Assembly (NCBI RefSeq): GCF_049889055.1
Contig: NZ_JBLTWO010000007.1
Location: 171,671-235,670, forward strand
Source of the DNA: Rhizorhabdus sp049889055
Lineage (GTDB): Bacteria > Pseudomonadota > Alphaproteobacteria > Sphingomonadales > Sphingomonadaceae
Length of the DNA stretch: 64,000 nt
Direction: 5' to 3'
Both the position numbers and the translations under genes were made by a program. Below the pieces are notes generated by a model that was given only the letters and a program-made list of their open reading frames with translations, was not told the DNA's origin and searched no databases. Positions 50,377 to 59,158 of this stretch are shown piece by piece (positions within the stretch are counted from its first letter, which is position 1; the number at the start of each line of letters is the position of its first letter).

Positions 50377-52716
50377 ATGAAATTCTATGCTGCTTTGCTG
50401 GCTTCAACCATGCTTGCCGTTCCTGGCGCGGCCTTTGCTCAGGATGCTGTGCCGGAGGATAATGAGCAATATCCGGGCACCATCGTCGTCACCGCGCAGA
50501 ACCGCATGCAACGCGTGCAGGACGTCCCGATCGCGATAAGCGTCGTCAGCGGCGAAGCGCTGGTCGAAGCCGGTGTGAACGACTTTTCGTCGATCACCCG
50601 TGTCGCACCTGCGGTGAACATCGTTGCCGACACGACCCAGACTCGCGTCTCGATCCGCGGCATTGGCTCGAACAGCAATGATGAAGCGCAGGATCAGGCC
50701 GTCGCTGTGAACATCGACGGCGAATATATCAACCGGCCGACCGTCCTGAACGCCGCCCTGTTCGATCTTGAGCGGGTCGAAGTGCTGCGCGGGCCGCAGG
50801 GCACGCTCTATGGCCGGAACGCTACGGGCGGCGCGATCAACTTCATCATGCGGAAGCCCGGCAAGGAACTTGGCGCGGACGGCAATATTTCCTACGGCAA
50901 CTTCGATCAGATCACCATTCAGGGCGGCGTCGATGTGCCTCTCGGCAGCATGGCGGCGATCCGTGTGTCGGGCATCTATTCCAACCGCGACGGCTACAAT
51001 ATCCACCCCAACACCAACACGCGCAGCGGCGATGAGGACACCAAAGCGGGCCGTCTGAGTCTGCGTCTGGAGCCGGCTGACGGCCTCAGCATCAACATCG
51101 CTGCCGAGCGGCTGGAGACGCGGGAAACCGTATCGGCGCAGGCCTGGGTCAATTTGAATTCTCCGGAGTTTTCGCCCGGAACGGGTTGCGCCAATGCCGG
51201 CTGGACCGATATTGCGCCTCTGATTGCCGGTGGTCAGTGCGTACCGGTTTTGACCAATAATCTGGCGACGATCGACCGTCACCGGTACAATTCTCCCAAC
51301 AACGGGGTCGGCTTCAACAACGGCAACTCGACGGCTGTACGCGGCACGCTGGTATATGATTTCGATGCCGCGACCTTTACCTATCGTGGCGGCTACCGGA
51401 AGACGGATCGCAATGGTGCGACGACCTTGTCCCCTGCCTATCTCTTCTTGAACTTCAAGAGTGACGTCGAGACGCAGAGCCACGAGCTCCGCTTCAATGG
51501 TGAGAACGGGCCGCTGACCTGGCAGTTCGGCGGGTTTTACTTCAAGGAAGAGCAGCAGATCAACCGCGGCCTGTTCAATGGCTCCCTGCCGCCTCCCGTC
51601 CTCGGTGCTGCTGGCGGATATATCAACTACTTCCGTCGCCCGTTCGTTAACTCGGAAAGCAAGGCGATCTTCGGCCAGACCGATGTTTCCTTGAGCGAGA
51701 CGCTGACTGCCGTTGTCGGCCTCAGGTACACCGACGACAAGCGTCGCGCTCTCTTCGAGAACCTTGGCAGTGGTCTTCCGGGACCGGCGCGCAACCCCAA
51801 CCTGTTCAATGTTGGCCCGGTAAGGGTCACCGTCCCGGCGACGGCCGCGCAGACGCAGAACCTGCGGACCAAAGCGGACAAGTTCACTTGGACCGCCGGT
51901 CTGAACTTTGAACCCAATGCCGACACGCTGATTTATGGCAAGGTTGCAACCGGTTTCAAGGCTGGCGGATTCGACTCGGTCGGCACCTATGCGCCTGAAA
52001 CCAACACCACGTACGAAGTCGGTACCAAGCTCAGCTTCGGTGAGGTTCGACAGCACATTTTCAACCTTGCCGCTTTCTATACCGACTATAAGGACCTGCA
52101 GGTCAGCGTCTTGATCGACAACGCGAAGGGCGGTCAGATCTTCAACGCCGGTAAGTCGGTGATCTGGGGTGTAGAGGCCGACGCTGTGATCAAGCTGTCG
52201 GAGTCGGACACCTTCACTGCGACACTCAACTACATCAATGCCGAGTATAAGGATCTGCTGGCGACTGTCCCCGTGTTCTGCGTAGGCTGTACCCCGACGG
52301 TCACCGCGATTTCCGACCTCAATCCGGACCCGGTCATCATCAATCAGCCGAACCTGGCCGGCAACAAGCCACCGATCACTCCGACGTGGACCATCAGTTT
52401 GGGCTATGACAAGGTGTTCGACCTGGGCGATGCGGGGAGGCTGACCGCGAGCGCCTTCAGCATCTTCAAGAGCTCCTACTTCAACGACATCTTTAATTTC
52501 CGTGACTCGCGTCAGAAAGCCTTCACGCAGACCGACCTTAGCCTGATGTGGGAGCCCGAGAGCCGCCAGTTCAGCGTCCGCGCTTTTGTTCGCAATCTCG
52601 AGAACACGCGGCCGATTACCTATGCCGGATTCACCGCTGCGGGGAATGACCGCATCTACAACTGGCAGTTCGCAGCCCCGCGCACCTACGGCGTGCAGCT
52701 CGGCTTCGACTTCTGA
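50377..52716 (+). CDS. TonB-dependent receptor
   Basis: A 779-residue outer-membrane receptor. The Sec signal ends near ALLASTMLAVPGAAFAQ. The plug domain (about residues 35-160) begins with IVVTAQNRMQRVQDVPIAIS and has the typical RVEVLRGPQGTLYGRNATGGAINF. The 22-strand barrel follows and ends in an aromatic residue (YGVQLGFDF). It would import a bulky ligand, here probably an aromatic glycoside, with energy from TonB. Of the three possible start codons, the second ATG has the best spacing from GGGGGAG. It heads the ring-cleavage gene set, 94 bp upstream. Confidence 0.93.
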   Translation: MKFYAALLASTMLAVPGAAFAQDAVPEDNEQYPGTIVVTAQNRMQRVQDVPIAISVVSGEALVEAGVNDFSSITRVAPAVNIVADTTQTRVSIRGIGSNSNDEAQDQAVAVNIDGEYINRPTVLNAALFDLERVEVLRGPQGTLYGRNATGGAINFIMRKPGKELGADGNISYGNFDQITIQGGVDVPLGSMAAIRVSGIYSNRDGYNIHPNTNTRSGDEDTKAGRLSLRLEPADGLSINIAAERLETRETVSAQAWVNLNSPEFSPGTGCANAGWTDIAPLIAGGQCVPVLTNNLATIDRHRYNSPNNGVGFNNGNSTAVRGTLVYDFDAATFTYRGGYRKTDRNGATTLSPAYLFLNFKSDVETQSHELRFNGENGPLTWQFGGFYFKEEQQINRGLFNGSLPPPVLGAAGGYINYFRRPFVNSESKAIFGQTDVSLSETLTAVVGLRYTDDKRRALFENLGSGLPGPARNPNLFNVGPVRVTVPATAAQTQNLRTKADKFTWTAGLNFEPNADTLIYGKVATGFKAGGFDSVGTYAPETNTTYEVGTKLSFGEVRQHIFNLAAFYTDYKDLQVSVLIDNAKGGQIFNAGKSVIWGVEADAVIKLSESDTFTATLNYINAEYKDLLATVPVFCVGCTPTVTAISDLNPDPVIINQPNLAGNKPPITPTWTISLGYDKVFDLGDAGRLTASAFSIFKSSYFNDIFNFRDSRQKAFTQTDLSLMWEPESRQFSVRAFVRNLENTRPITYAGFTAAGNDRIYNWQFAAPRTYGVQLGFDF

Positions 52717-52752
52717 GGATAGTGGCTCTGCAGACAGGGGCAGAGTCGCAGG

Positions 52753-52779
52753 GGCCGGACGGGATTTTTCCTTCCGGCC
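52753..52779. terminator. Hairpin between receptor and ring-cleavage genes
   Basis: GGCCGG and CCGGCC enclose a second inner stem (GGGA/TCC around TTTT). The element lies 36 bp after the receptor stop. It could attenuate read-through and make the receptor transcript more abundant than the downstream operon, or stabilise an mRNA end. Confidence 0.4.
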
Positions 52780-52810
52780 TCAAGTTTTACAGATCTGAGG
52801 AATAGCGGGC

Positions 52811-53926
52811 ATGCAAAACCTTGATGTGCTGATCATAGGTGCGGGGATCGGTGGCTTGTCGGCGGCGATTGCCCTGTGCCGTGGCGGACACAAGGTCACG
52901 TTGATCGACAAGGACCCGGCCTGGTCGGTCTATGGCGTGGGCATCATCCAGCAATCCAATGTCGTGCGCGCGATGGATCAGTTGGGCGTGCTCGACGACT
53001 TCATCGATGCCTCCTGCGGCTTCGATTCGGTCGAAATCTACATCCCCGACGGCACGATGGTCGCGCGCGTGCCATCGCCTCGTCTGGTCGAGGGGCGTCC
53101 CGCCAATGTCGGCATCGGACGCAAGGCCTTGCAGAAGGTGCTGGGCGACAACGCCGTGGCGCTCGGCGCGGTGTTGCGGCTTGGCGTGACGGCCGATGCC
53201 ATCGCCGATGATGGCACTCGCGTCCATGTCACCTTCAGCGATGGCACGAGTGGCGGCTACGATCTGGTTGTCGGCGCGGACGGGGTCTATTCGCAGACCC
53301 GCTGCACGATCCTGCCCGATGCCGAAGCGCCTCAGTTCACCGGGCAGGCGGTGTGGCGCTACAATTTTCCACGGCCCGCCGAAATGGATGTGCTGCAGGT
53401 TTTCAATGGTCCGATCGGCGCAGGTCTCGTGCCGATGGACGCCGAGACGATGTATATATTCGTCACCACGCCTGAGTTGGACAATCCGCGCTATTCTCAG
53501 GAAGGCATGGCCGAACGGATGCGCGAACGCCTGTCGCGCTGCGCCCCGCGCTTGCGGGAACTGGCCGCTCAGATCACCGACGACGAGGGCGTCGTCTATC
53601 GTCCGCTAGAGGCGATGCTGGTGCGCGGGCCCTGGCACAAGGGGCGCGTCGTGCTGCTCGGTGATGCCGTTCATGCGACCACGCCGCATCTCGGGCAGGG
53701 CGCAGGTATGGCGATCGAGGATGCGATCGTGCTCTCCGAAGAGCTCGCACGCCATGACGAGATCGAGAACGCGCTGCTTGCGTATCGCGACCGCCGGTTT
53801 GAACGCTGCCGCTACATCGTCGAATCCAGCCTCGCGATATGCATGGGCCAGCTCGGCAAAGCCCCCCCGGTCGATAACCACAAGGCCACGGCTGAAATGT
53901 TCGCCGTCGTTTCACAGCCGATCTGA
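52811..53926 (+). CDS. FAD-dependent aromatic monooxygenase (flavonoid-hydroxylase-like)
   Basis: A 371-residue class A flavoprotein monooxygenase. The N-terminal motif is VLIIGAGIGGLSAAIALCRG, the middle motif is LVVGADGVYSQTR, and the C-terminal motif is RVVLLGDAVHATTPHLGQGAGMA. The VYGVGIIQQSNVVRAMDQLG and ERCRYIVESSLAICMGQLGK segments are typical of a subgroup that includes FdeE, the naringenin 8-hydroxylase of Herbaspirillum. It would hydroxylate the aglycone to give a ring-cleavage substrate. Substrate assignment is inferred from neighbours. Confidence 0.82.
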   Translation: MQNLDVLIIGAGIGGLSAAIALCRGGHKVTLIDKDPAWSVYGVGIIQQSNVVRAMDQLGVLDDFIDASCGFDSVEIYIPDGTMVARVPSPRLVEGRPANVGIGRKALQKVLGDNAVALGAVLRLGVTADAIADDGTRVHVTFSDGTSGGYDLVVGADGVYSQTRCTILPDAEAPQFTGQAVWRYNFPRPAEMDVLQVFNGPIGAGLVPMDAETMYIFVTTPELDNPRYSQEGMAERMRERLSRCAPRLRELAAQITDDEGVVYRPLEAMLVRGPWHKGRVVLLGDAVHATTPHLGQGAGMAIEDAIVLSEELARHDEIENALLAYRDRRFERCRYIVESSLAICMGQLGKAPPVDNHKATAEMFAVVSQPI

Positions 53927-53942
53927 TTCAAAGGAGACAGCG

Positions 53943-54845
53943 ATGAGCCGCGTTACGGAAATCCGTTATGTCGGATATGGCGTGAAGGCATTCGATGCCG
54001 AAAAGGCCTATTATGCTGACGTCTGGGGCCTGGAGCCGGTTGGCGAGGATGCCGACCACGCGTGGTTCAAGGCGCAGGGTCATGACGAGCATCATGTGGT
54101 GCAGTTGCGCCGCGCAGCGGAAAACCGCGTCGACGTGATCGCGCTCGCCGCCGACAGCCGCGCCGATGTGGAGGCGCTGCGGGGCAAGGTCGCCGAGGCC
54201 GGCTGCCTTGTCGTCAGCGAGCCAGCCGATCTGACCTCACCAGGCGGCGGCTATGGTTTCCGTTTCTTCTCGCCCGACGGTTTGTTGTTCGAGATTTCGA
54301 GCGACGTAGCGCGCGGCAGCCGCCGCGAACTGGCGCGGTGGGAGGGCGTTCCGCTAAAGATCAGCCATATCGTTCTGCATTCGCCCAAGCATCATGAGGC
54401 GGTGGCCTTCTTTACCGACGTGTTGGGCTTCAAGGTAAGCGACTGGCTGGGCGATTTCATGTGCTTCCTGCGCTGCAATTCCGCGCACCACCGAATCGCG
54501 ATCCTGCCGGGGCCGCCGTGCCTCAACCATGTCGCCTATGACATGCTGAGCGTCGACGACATGATGCGCGGGGCGCACCGGTTGAAGCTGAAGGGCGTCG
54601 ATATCGGCTGGGGGCCGGGACGGCACACGGCGGGCAACAACACCTTCAGCTATTTCGTCACTGCCGCCGGGTTCGTGACCGAATACACCTCCGAGCTGGA
54701 GGAGGTCGATTTCCACACCTACCAGCCGACCGTCTACACGCCGGCGCCGCTGGTGATGGACCAGTGGGGGATCGGTACCGGTGGTCCGCAGACCTTGCCG
54801 CATCCGGCACCCAACCCCGGCCTGTTCGCTGTGACGGAAGGCTGA
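53943..54845 (+). CDS. VOC-fold extradiol ring-cleavage dioxygenase
   Basis: A 300-residue two-domain type I extradiol dioxygenase. The N-terminal domain (to ~125) is structural. In the C-terminal domain, His in KISHIVLHS, His in CLNHVAYDM and Glu in VTEYTSELEE form the 2-His-1-carboxylate Fe(II) site. The catalytic region GWGPGRHTAGNNTFSYF, with a His/Tyr-like environment, fits catechol-type cleavage. AAAGGAG precedes the ATG. Its place between a monooxygenase and a C-C hydrolase indicates that it opens the newly hydroxylated ring. Confidence 0.85.
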   Translation: MSRVTEIRYVGYGVKAFDAEKAYYADVWGLEPVGEDADHAWFKAQGHDEHHVVQLRRAAENRVDVIALAADSRADVEALRGKVAEAGCLVVSEPADLTSPGGGYGFRFFSPDGLLFEISSDVARGSRRELARWEGVPLKISHIVLHSPKHHEAVAFFTDVLGFKVSDWLGDFMCFLRCNSAHHRIAILPGPPCLNHVAYDMLSVDDMMRGAHRLKLKGVDIGWGPGRHTAGNNTFSYFVTAAGFVTEYTSELEEVDFHTYQPTVYTPAPLVMDQWGIGTGGPQTLPHPAPNPGLFAVTEG

Positions 54846-54849
54846 CCCG

Positions 54850-56007
54850 GTGGCCTTGTTCGAATTTTTCCCAAATTACATATGGAACCTCTCGGTCGCG
54901 ATCGCGATGGAGAGCGGCGGGCAGATCGGCGAAATCATCGACATGTGCGCGCCGATCCGCGATGCGGCGGCCGGCGGCGGTGATGTCGGCACTCCGGCCT
55001 TCATGCAGCAATGGGCGGCGATGGGCGGCAAGCTGATCGCGCTGGCGGAAGAGGACGAAGCCAAGGGTCGGGCCTTCAGCGCTTCCGACAAGTTGGAACG
55101 CGCCTCGCTTTACTTGTTCACCGCCGAGCGGATGCAGGGCCACGGCCATCCGGGCCGCAAGGAAACCTACGCCCGCGCCCGCGCTGCGTTCGACAGGTCG
55201 ACCGCGCTCGGCAAGCTCAACCGTGAGCGGGTCGAAATCCCGCTGGCGCAAGGCACCATGCCTGCGCTCTATACCCGCGCGGCGGGGCCGGGGCCGCATC
55301 CGGTCGTGGTCTATTGCAACGGACTGGATAGCTGCAAGGAACTGCTCTACTGGTCGCGCCTGCCCGAAGCTTTGGCACGGCGCGGGATTTCGACGCTGTG
55401 CGTCGATCAGCCGGGTTCGGGCGAGGCGCTGCGGCTGCAGGGCCTGCCGGTCGATCCCCATTCCGAGAACTGGGCGTCGAAGGCGGTGGACTGGCTGGAA
55501 GCACAGTCGGACGTGGATCCCAAGCGCATCGGCATGACCGGCATCAGCCTTGGCGGCCACTTTGCCCCGCGCGCGGTCGCCTATGAACCGCGCTTTGCCA
55601 GCGGCGCGGTTTGGGGGGCCAACCACAATTGGCGCGAAGTGCAGGACAAGCGGATGGCGCGCGAGGGTGAGAACCCCGTGCCCCATTACTGGGCGCATGT
55701 GATGTGGGCTTTCGGCGCTGCCGACATGGAGGATTTCCTCGCCAGGTCAGCCGAGATGAACTTGAACGGCCATATGGACCGTATCCGGGTTCCCTTCCTC
55801 GTGACTCACGGCGCGCAGGATCGCCAGATCAGCGTCGCCTATGCCGATGATCTCTACGATCAGCTCGTCAACGCCCCGCGCCGCGAGAAGGTGATCTTCA
55901 CCGCGCGCGAAGGCGGGGTGGAGCATGTCGGCGCGGACAACATGGCCTATGGTCGCGACTGCATCGCCGACTGGTTCGCCGAAACGCTGGGAGGCACCTG
56001 CGCATGA
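54850..56007 (+). CDS. Alpha/beta hydrolase, C-C bond hydrolase-like (dihydropseudooxynicotine hydrolase type)
   Basis: A 385-residue hydrolase with a helical N-terminal cap domain (residues 1-110) and the hydrolase fold after it. The oxyanion/PVVVYCNGLDSCKELLYW segment, the nucleophile in GMTGISLGGHFAPR, the acid in THGAQDRQIS and the His in GGVEHVGADN are visible. The architecture resembles 2,6-dihydropseudooxynicotine hydrolase, which cuts a C-C bond next to an aromatic ketone. It probably splits the ring-cleavage product. A GTG start lies 5 bp after the dioxygenase stop. Confidence 0.82.
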   Translation: MALFEFFPNYIWNLSVAIAMESGGQIGEIIDMCAPIRDAAAGGGDVGTPAFMQQWAAMGGKLIALAEEDEAKGRAFSASDKLERASLYLFTAERMQGHGHPGRKETYARARAAFDRSTALGKLNRERVEIPLAQGTMPALYTRAAGPGPHPVVVYCNGLDSCKELLYWSRLPEALARRGISTLCVDQPGSGEALRLQGLPVDPHSENWASKAVDWLEAQSDVDPKRIGMTGISLGGHFAPRAVAYEPRFASGAVWGANHNWREVQDKRMAREGENPVPHYWAHVMWAFGAADMEDFLARSAEMNLNGHMDRIRVPFLVTHGAQDRQISVAYADDLYDQLVNAPRREKVIFTAREGGVEHVGADNMAYGRDCIADWFAETLGGTCA

Positions 56008-56324
56008 CGTTCAGCACCGAAGCCCGCGTCGCAACGGCGAGCTCGAAGAAATATGCCGCGCAGGTCGGCAAGCACTGGCAGCACAATATGGACGTCACCT
56101 TCGATGGCGATGTCGTGACCATCCGCTTTCCGCGCGATGCGCGCGGTGCCGATTGGCCCGCCGATGCGTTGGTGACCCTGTCGCCCGAAGCCGACGCGCT
56201 TGTCTGCCGCATCGATGCCAGTGATCCGGGCCAGCGCGACGGGCTGAAGGGTGCCGTCGAGCGCCATGTTGATCGCTTCGCCTTCCGCGAGGGCGAACTT
56301 GCCTATGACTGGAAGGACGCCTGA
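56004..56324 (+). CDS. DUF2218 domain-containing protein
   Basis: A 106-residue cytosolic protein matching DUF2218. It has the order STEARVATASSKKYAAQVGK, HWQHNMDV, IRFPRDARG and a closing HVDRFAFREGELAYDWK. Members elsewhere lie next to siderophore or ferredoxin genes and have no proven function. It is coupled by TGATG/ATGA to both neighbours, so it is made in step with the hydrolase and the cyclase. It may be a small accessory to the iron dioxygenase; this is only a guess. Confidence 0.85.
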   Translation: MTFSTEARVATASSKKYAAQVGKHWQHNMDVTFDGDVVTIRFPRDARGADWPADALVTLSPEADALVCRIDASDPGQRDGLKGAVERHVDRFAFREGELAYDWKDA

Positions 56325-57103
56325 TGCCGCGCCGCTTCGTCGACCTGTCGATCACCCTGTGCAACGAAGTCGTCAGCGATCCGCCGTTCCTTCGGCCCGA
56401 GATCACCTACCAGAAGCATAGCGAAACTGTGGGGGAACTTGGCCATTTCTTCCCCGGCGTAACCGCCGAGCAGACTCCGGACGGCGCAGGCTTTGCTGCC
56501 GTCGAATGGGTGCGCCTGACTACCCATAACGGAACGCACCTTGACGCGCCGTGGCATTTCCACCCTACGCAGGACGGCGGCAAACCCTCGCTCACCATCG
56601 ACGAAATCCCGCTGGAATGGTGTTTCCAGCCGGGTGTGAAGCTCGATTTCACGGCTCTGCCGGATGGCTATGTGGTGACTGCCGCGGACGTCGAGGCGGA
56701 GCTCAATCGGATCGGGCATGAATTGCAGCCGCTCGATATCGTGCTGGTCAACACGGCGGCGGGCAAGGCGCTGGGCGGTCCGGATTATGTCAGCCGTGGC
56801 TGTGGCATGGGCTATGAGGCGACGATGTATCTCACCAGTCGGGGCGTGCGGGTGACCGGCACCGACGCCTGGAGCTGGGATGCGCCTTTCGTGCACACTG
56901 CGCAGAAGGTCGCCGAGACGGGCGACACCTCGCTGATCTGGGAAGGCCACAAGGCGGGCCGGGAGATCGGCTATTGCCATCTCGAAAAGCTCCACAATCT
57001 TGAGGTGCTGCCGCCCAGAGGCTTCACCGTCAGCTGCTTTCCGCACAAGATCAAGGGTGCTTCGGCCGGATGGACGCGCGCTGTCGCGATCTTCGAGGAC
57101 TGA
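56324..57103 (+). CDS. Cyclase family protein (kynurenine formamidase-like metal hydrolase)
   Basis: A 259-residue metal-dependent hydrolase. The family motif H-x-G-T-H-x-D-x-P-x-H is intact in TTHNGTHLDAPWHFHP. Conserved RFVDLSITL near the start and the late GTDAWSWDAPF with PHKIKGASAGWTRAVAIF are also found in family members. It probably hydrolyses an ester, lactone or amide produced in aglycone breakdown. TGATG overlap with the DUF2218 gene couples translation. Confidence 0.85.
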   Translation: MPRRFVDLSITLCNEVVSDPPFLRPEITYQKHSETVGELGHFFPGVTAEQTPDGAGFAAVEWVRLTTHNGTHLDAPWHFHPTQDGGKPSLTIDEIPLEWCFQPGVKLDFTALPDGYVVTAADVEAELNRIGHELQPLDIVLVNTAAGKALGGPDYVSRGCGMGYEATMYLTSRGVRVTGTDAWSWDAPFVHTAQKVAETGDTSLIWEGHKAGREIGYCHLEKLHNLEVLPPRGFTVSCFPHKIKGASAGWTRAVAIFED

Positions 57104-57108
57104 TCGCG

Positions 57109-58071
57109 GTGCGGCTTGCTACACGTCATGACGGGACACCCGACGGTCAGCTGGTGGTGATCTCCGCCAACGGGGAGGCCTTCCGCACCATATCGGGCTG
57201 GTCGAATTTGCTGGATGCGATCACCCACTGGAACGAGGCTGAACCGGCCTTGCAGGCAGCTGCTGCCGCATTGGCGGCCGAGGGCGGAGACCCGCTCGAT
57301 CTCGCGAGCCTCTCCGCGCCCATGCCGAGGTCATGGCAGTGGCTCGACGGTTCCGCCTTCAACACGCACGGCGAACTGATGCAGATCGCCTTCGGGCTCG
57401 ACCCGGTCGATGCCTCGCGCCCGCTGATGTATCAGGGGATGTCCGACCGCTTCCTTGCCCCCCATGCCGATGTTCCGGTGCCCGACGAGGGGCTGGGGAT
57501 CGATTTCGAGGGCGAGTTCGGTGTCATCGTCGATGCCGTCCCGATGGGGGTCAGCAGCGCTGAGGCCGCGCAGCACATCCGGCTGATCGTCCAGATCAAC
57601 GACTGGTCGCTGCGCGCTATTGCGCCGATCGAGATGAAGACCGGTTTCGGCTGGGTGCAGGCCAAGCCCGCGTGCAGCATGGCGCCCTTTGCCGTTACCC
57701 CGGACGAACTTGGCCCCGCCTGGCGGGATGGCCGGGTCTGCATGGATCTTGTGGTCGAATGGAACGGCCGTCGCTTTGGTCGCGTGAATGGCGATCAGAT
57801 GGCCTTCTCGCTCCCCGAACTGGTCGCCCACGCCGCCCGCACCCGCGATCTGGTGGCGGGCACGATCATCGGCACCGGGACCGTCTCCAACGCCGAATAT
57901 GCGCAGCGCGGTTCGGCCTGCATCTCGGAAAAGCGCGCGATCGAGATCATAGCTCACGGTGCCCCTCGGACGCCCTTCATGGCGTTCGGCGACGAGGTGG
58001 CGATGTTCGGTCTGCTGCCGGACGAGCGCCGCCCGTTCGGTACCATTTCGCAAAAGGTCGTGCAGGCCTGA
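57109..58071 (+). CDS. Fumarylacetoacetate hydrolase family protein
   Basis: A 320-residue FAH-fold enzyme. Mg2+ ligands lie in IDFEGEFGVIVDAV (E-x-E) and in the D of LIVQINDWSLRA. The conserved ATG-x-like segment KTGFGWVQAKPACSMAPFAV and the closing LVAGTIIGTGTVSNAEY complete the pattern. Such enzymes hydrolyse acylpyruvates or hydrate/decarboxylate dienoates at the end of meta-type pathways. A GTG start (VRLATRHDG) is chosen; the longer frame begins within the cyclase gene. Confidence 0.87.
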   Translation: MRLATRHDGTPDGQLVVISANGEAFRTISGWSNLLDAITHWNEAEPALQAAAAALAAEGGDPLDLASLSAPMPRSWQWLDGSAFNTHGELMQIAFGLDPVDASRPLMYQGMSDRFLAPHADVPVPDEGLGIDFEGEFGVIVDAVPMGVSSAEAAQHIRLIVQINDWSLRAIAPIEMKTGFGWVQAKPACSMAPFAVTPDELGPAWRDGRVCMDLVVEWNGRRFGRVNGDQMAFSLPELVAHAARTRDLVAGTIIGTGTVSNAEYAQRGSACISEKRAIEIIAHGAPRTPFMAFGDEVAMFGLLPDERRPFGTISQKVVQA

Positions 58072-58141
58072 CCGCCGCGCCGACGATAATCACTCGCGCC
58101 GGGCTCTCATGCCAGCGCATGAAATCAGGGGAGATGGATCC

Positions 58142-59158
58142 TTGCCGTCAAAGATCAGCCGGGGCGTCAGCCTCTATTCGTTTCAGGAAGAGATGTTCCT
58201 TGGCGCCATGTCTGTCGAGGATTGCGTGGCCTTTGCCGCCTCGATCGGCGCCAGGGGCATCGAGATCCTGCCTGAGCAGAATATGCCCGGCTTCCCGCAT
58301 CTGAGCGATGTCGAGGTCGATCAGTGGAAGGCGATGGTGGAGCGACATGGCTGCCATTTCACAGCCTATGACATGTTCCTCGACACCAAGCTGCGCAAAG
58401 ACAAGCTGATGACCGACGACGAGCAGGTCGAGAGCATCGTACGCGATCTCAAGCTGTGCAACCGGCTCGGTATCCGCAACATGCGCGTGCTCGTGTTCGT
58501 GCGGCCCGACATTCTGGGCCGCTGCGTGCCATTTGCCGAAGAGCTTGACGTCCACATGGGGGTCGAAGTGCATGCGCCCTGGCATCTCGAACATGCATGG
58601 ATTCTGCGGACGATCGAGGAGGCCGACCGGCTCGGCACCCGTCACCTCGGGATCCTGCCCGACATGGGCATCTTCATGAAACATTATCCGCCTGCATTCC
58701 GCGCCCGGTTCGAACGGCAAGGCGCGCGGCCCGAAGTGGCGCAGTTCATCGTGGACAGCCACGAAGCCAAGATCATGGCCGAATACACGATCTATGAGGT
58801 CGCAGTGAAGATGCAGGGTAACAAGGCCGAGGTCGCCATGGCCGAAACCCTGCGCCATGCGCCCTATGCCAATCCCAAGCGGCTGGCCGAGTACGCCCCC
58901 TATTTCCGCCATATCCAGGCCAAATTCTACGAGATGAACGCGGACTGCACCGATCCTGCCATTGCCTATGACGAGGTGATCGACGTGCTGGTCGGCTGTG
59001 GCTGGGAAGGGACGCTGTCGAGTGAATATGAAGGCAATCGCTGGATCCAGGATGTCGAGGAGGTGGACAGTCGCGAACAGGTGCGCCGCCAGCACGTGAT
59101 GTTCGAGAAGCTTATCGCAGAGGCCGAAGCCCGCCGCGCGCAGGGAGGCGCAAACTGA
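58142..59158 (+). CDS. TIM-barrel C-deglycosidase alpha-subunit-like protein, copy 3
   Basis: A 338-residue TIM barrel paralogous to copy 2. The start SKISRGVSLYSFQ and the end SSEYEGNRWIQDVEEVDS align without gaps at both ends. Predicted metal ligands are E142 (GVEVHAP), D174 (ILPDMGIF) and E295 (SSEYEG). The position of copy 2 H260 is Q259 here, with H257 two residues earlier. The TTG start is set by GGGGAG 8 nt upstream and by alignment with copy 2. It is the end of the ring-cleavage operon, so deglycosylation and aglycone breakdown are genetically joined. Confidence 0.8.
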   Translation: MPSKISRGVSLYSFQEEMFLGAMSVEDCVAFAASIGARGIEILPEQNMPGFPHLSDVEVDQWKAMVERHGCHFTAYDMFLDTKLRKDKLMTDDEQVESIVRDLKLCNRLGIRNMRVLVFVRPDILGRCVPFAEELDVHMGVEVHAPWHLEHAWILRTIEEADRLGTRHLGILPDMGIFMKHYPPAFRARFERQGARPEVAQFIVDSHEAKIMAEYTIYEVAVKMQGNKAEVAMAETLRHAPYANPKRLAEYAPYFRHIQAKFYEMNADCTDPAIAYDEVIDVLVGCGWEGTLSSEYEGNRWIQDVEEVDSREQVRRQHVMFEKLIAEAEARRAQGGAN

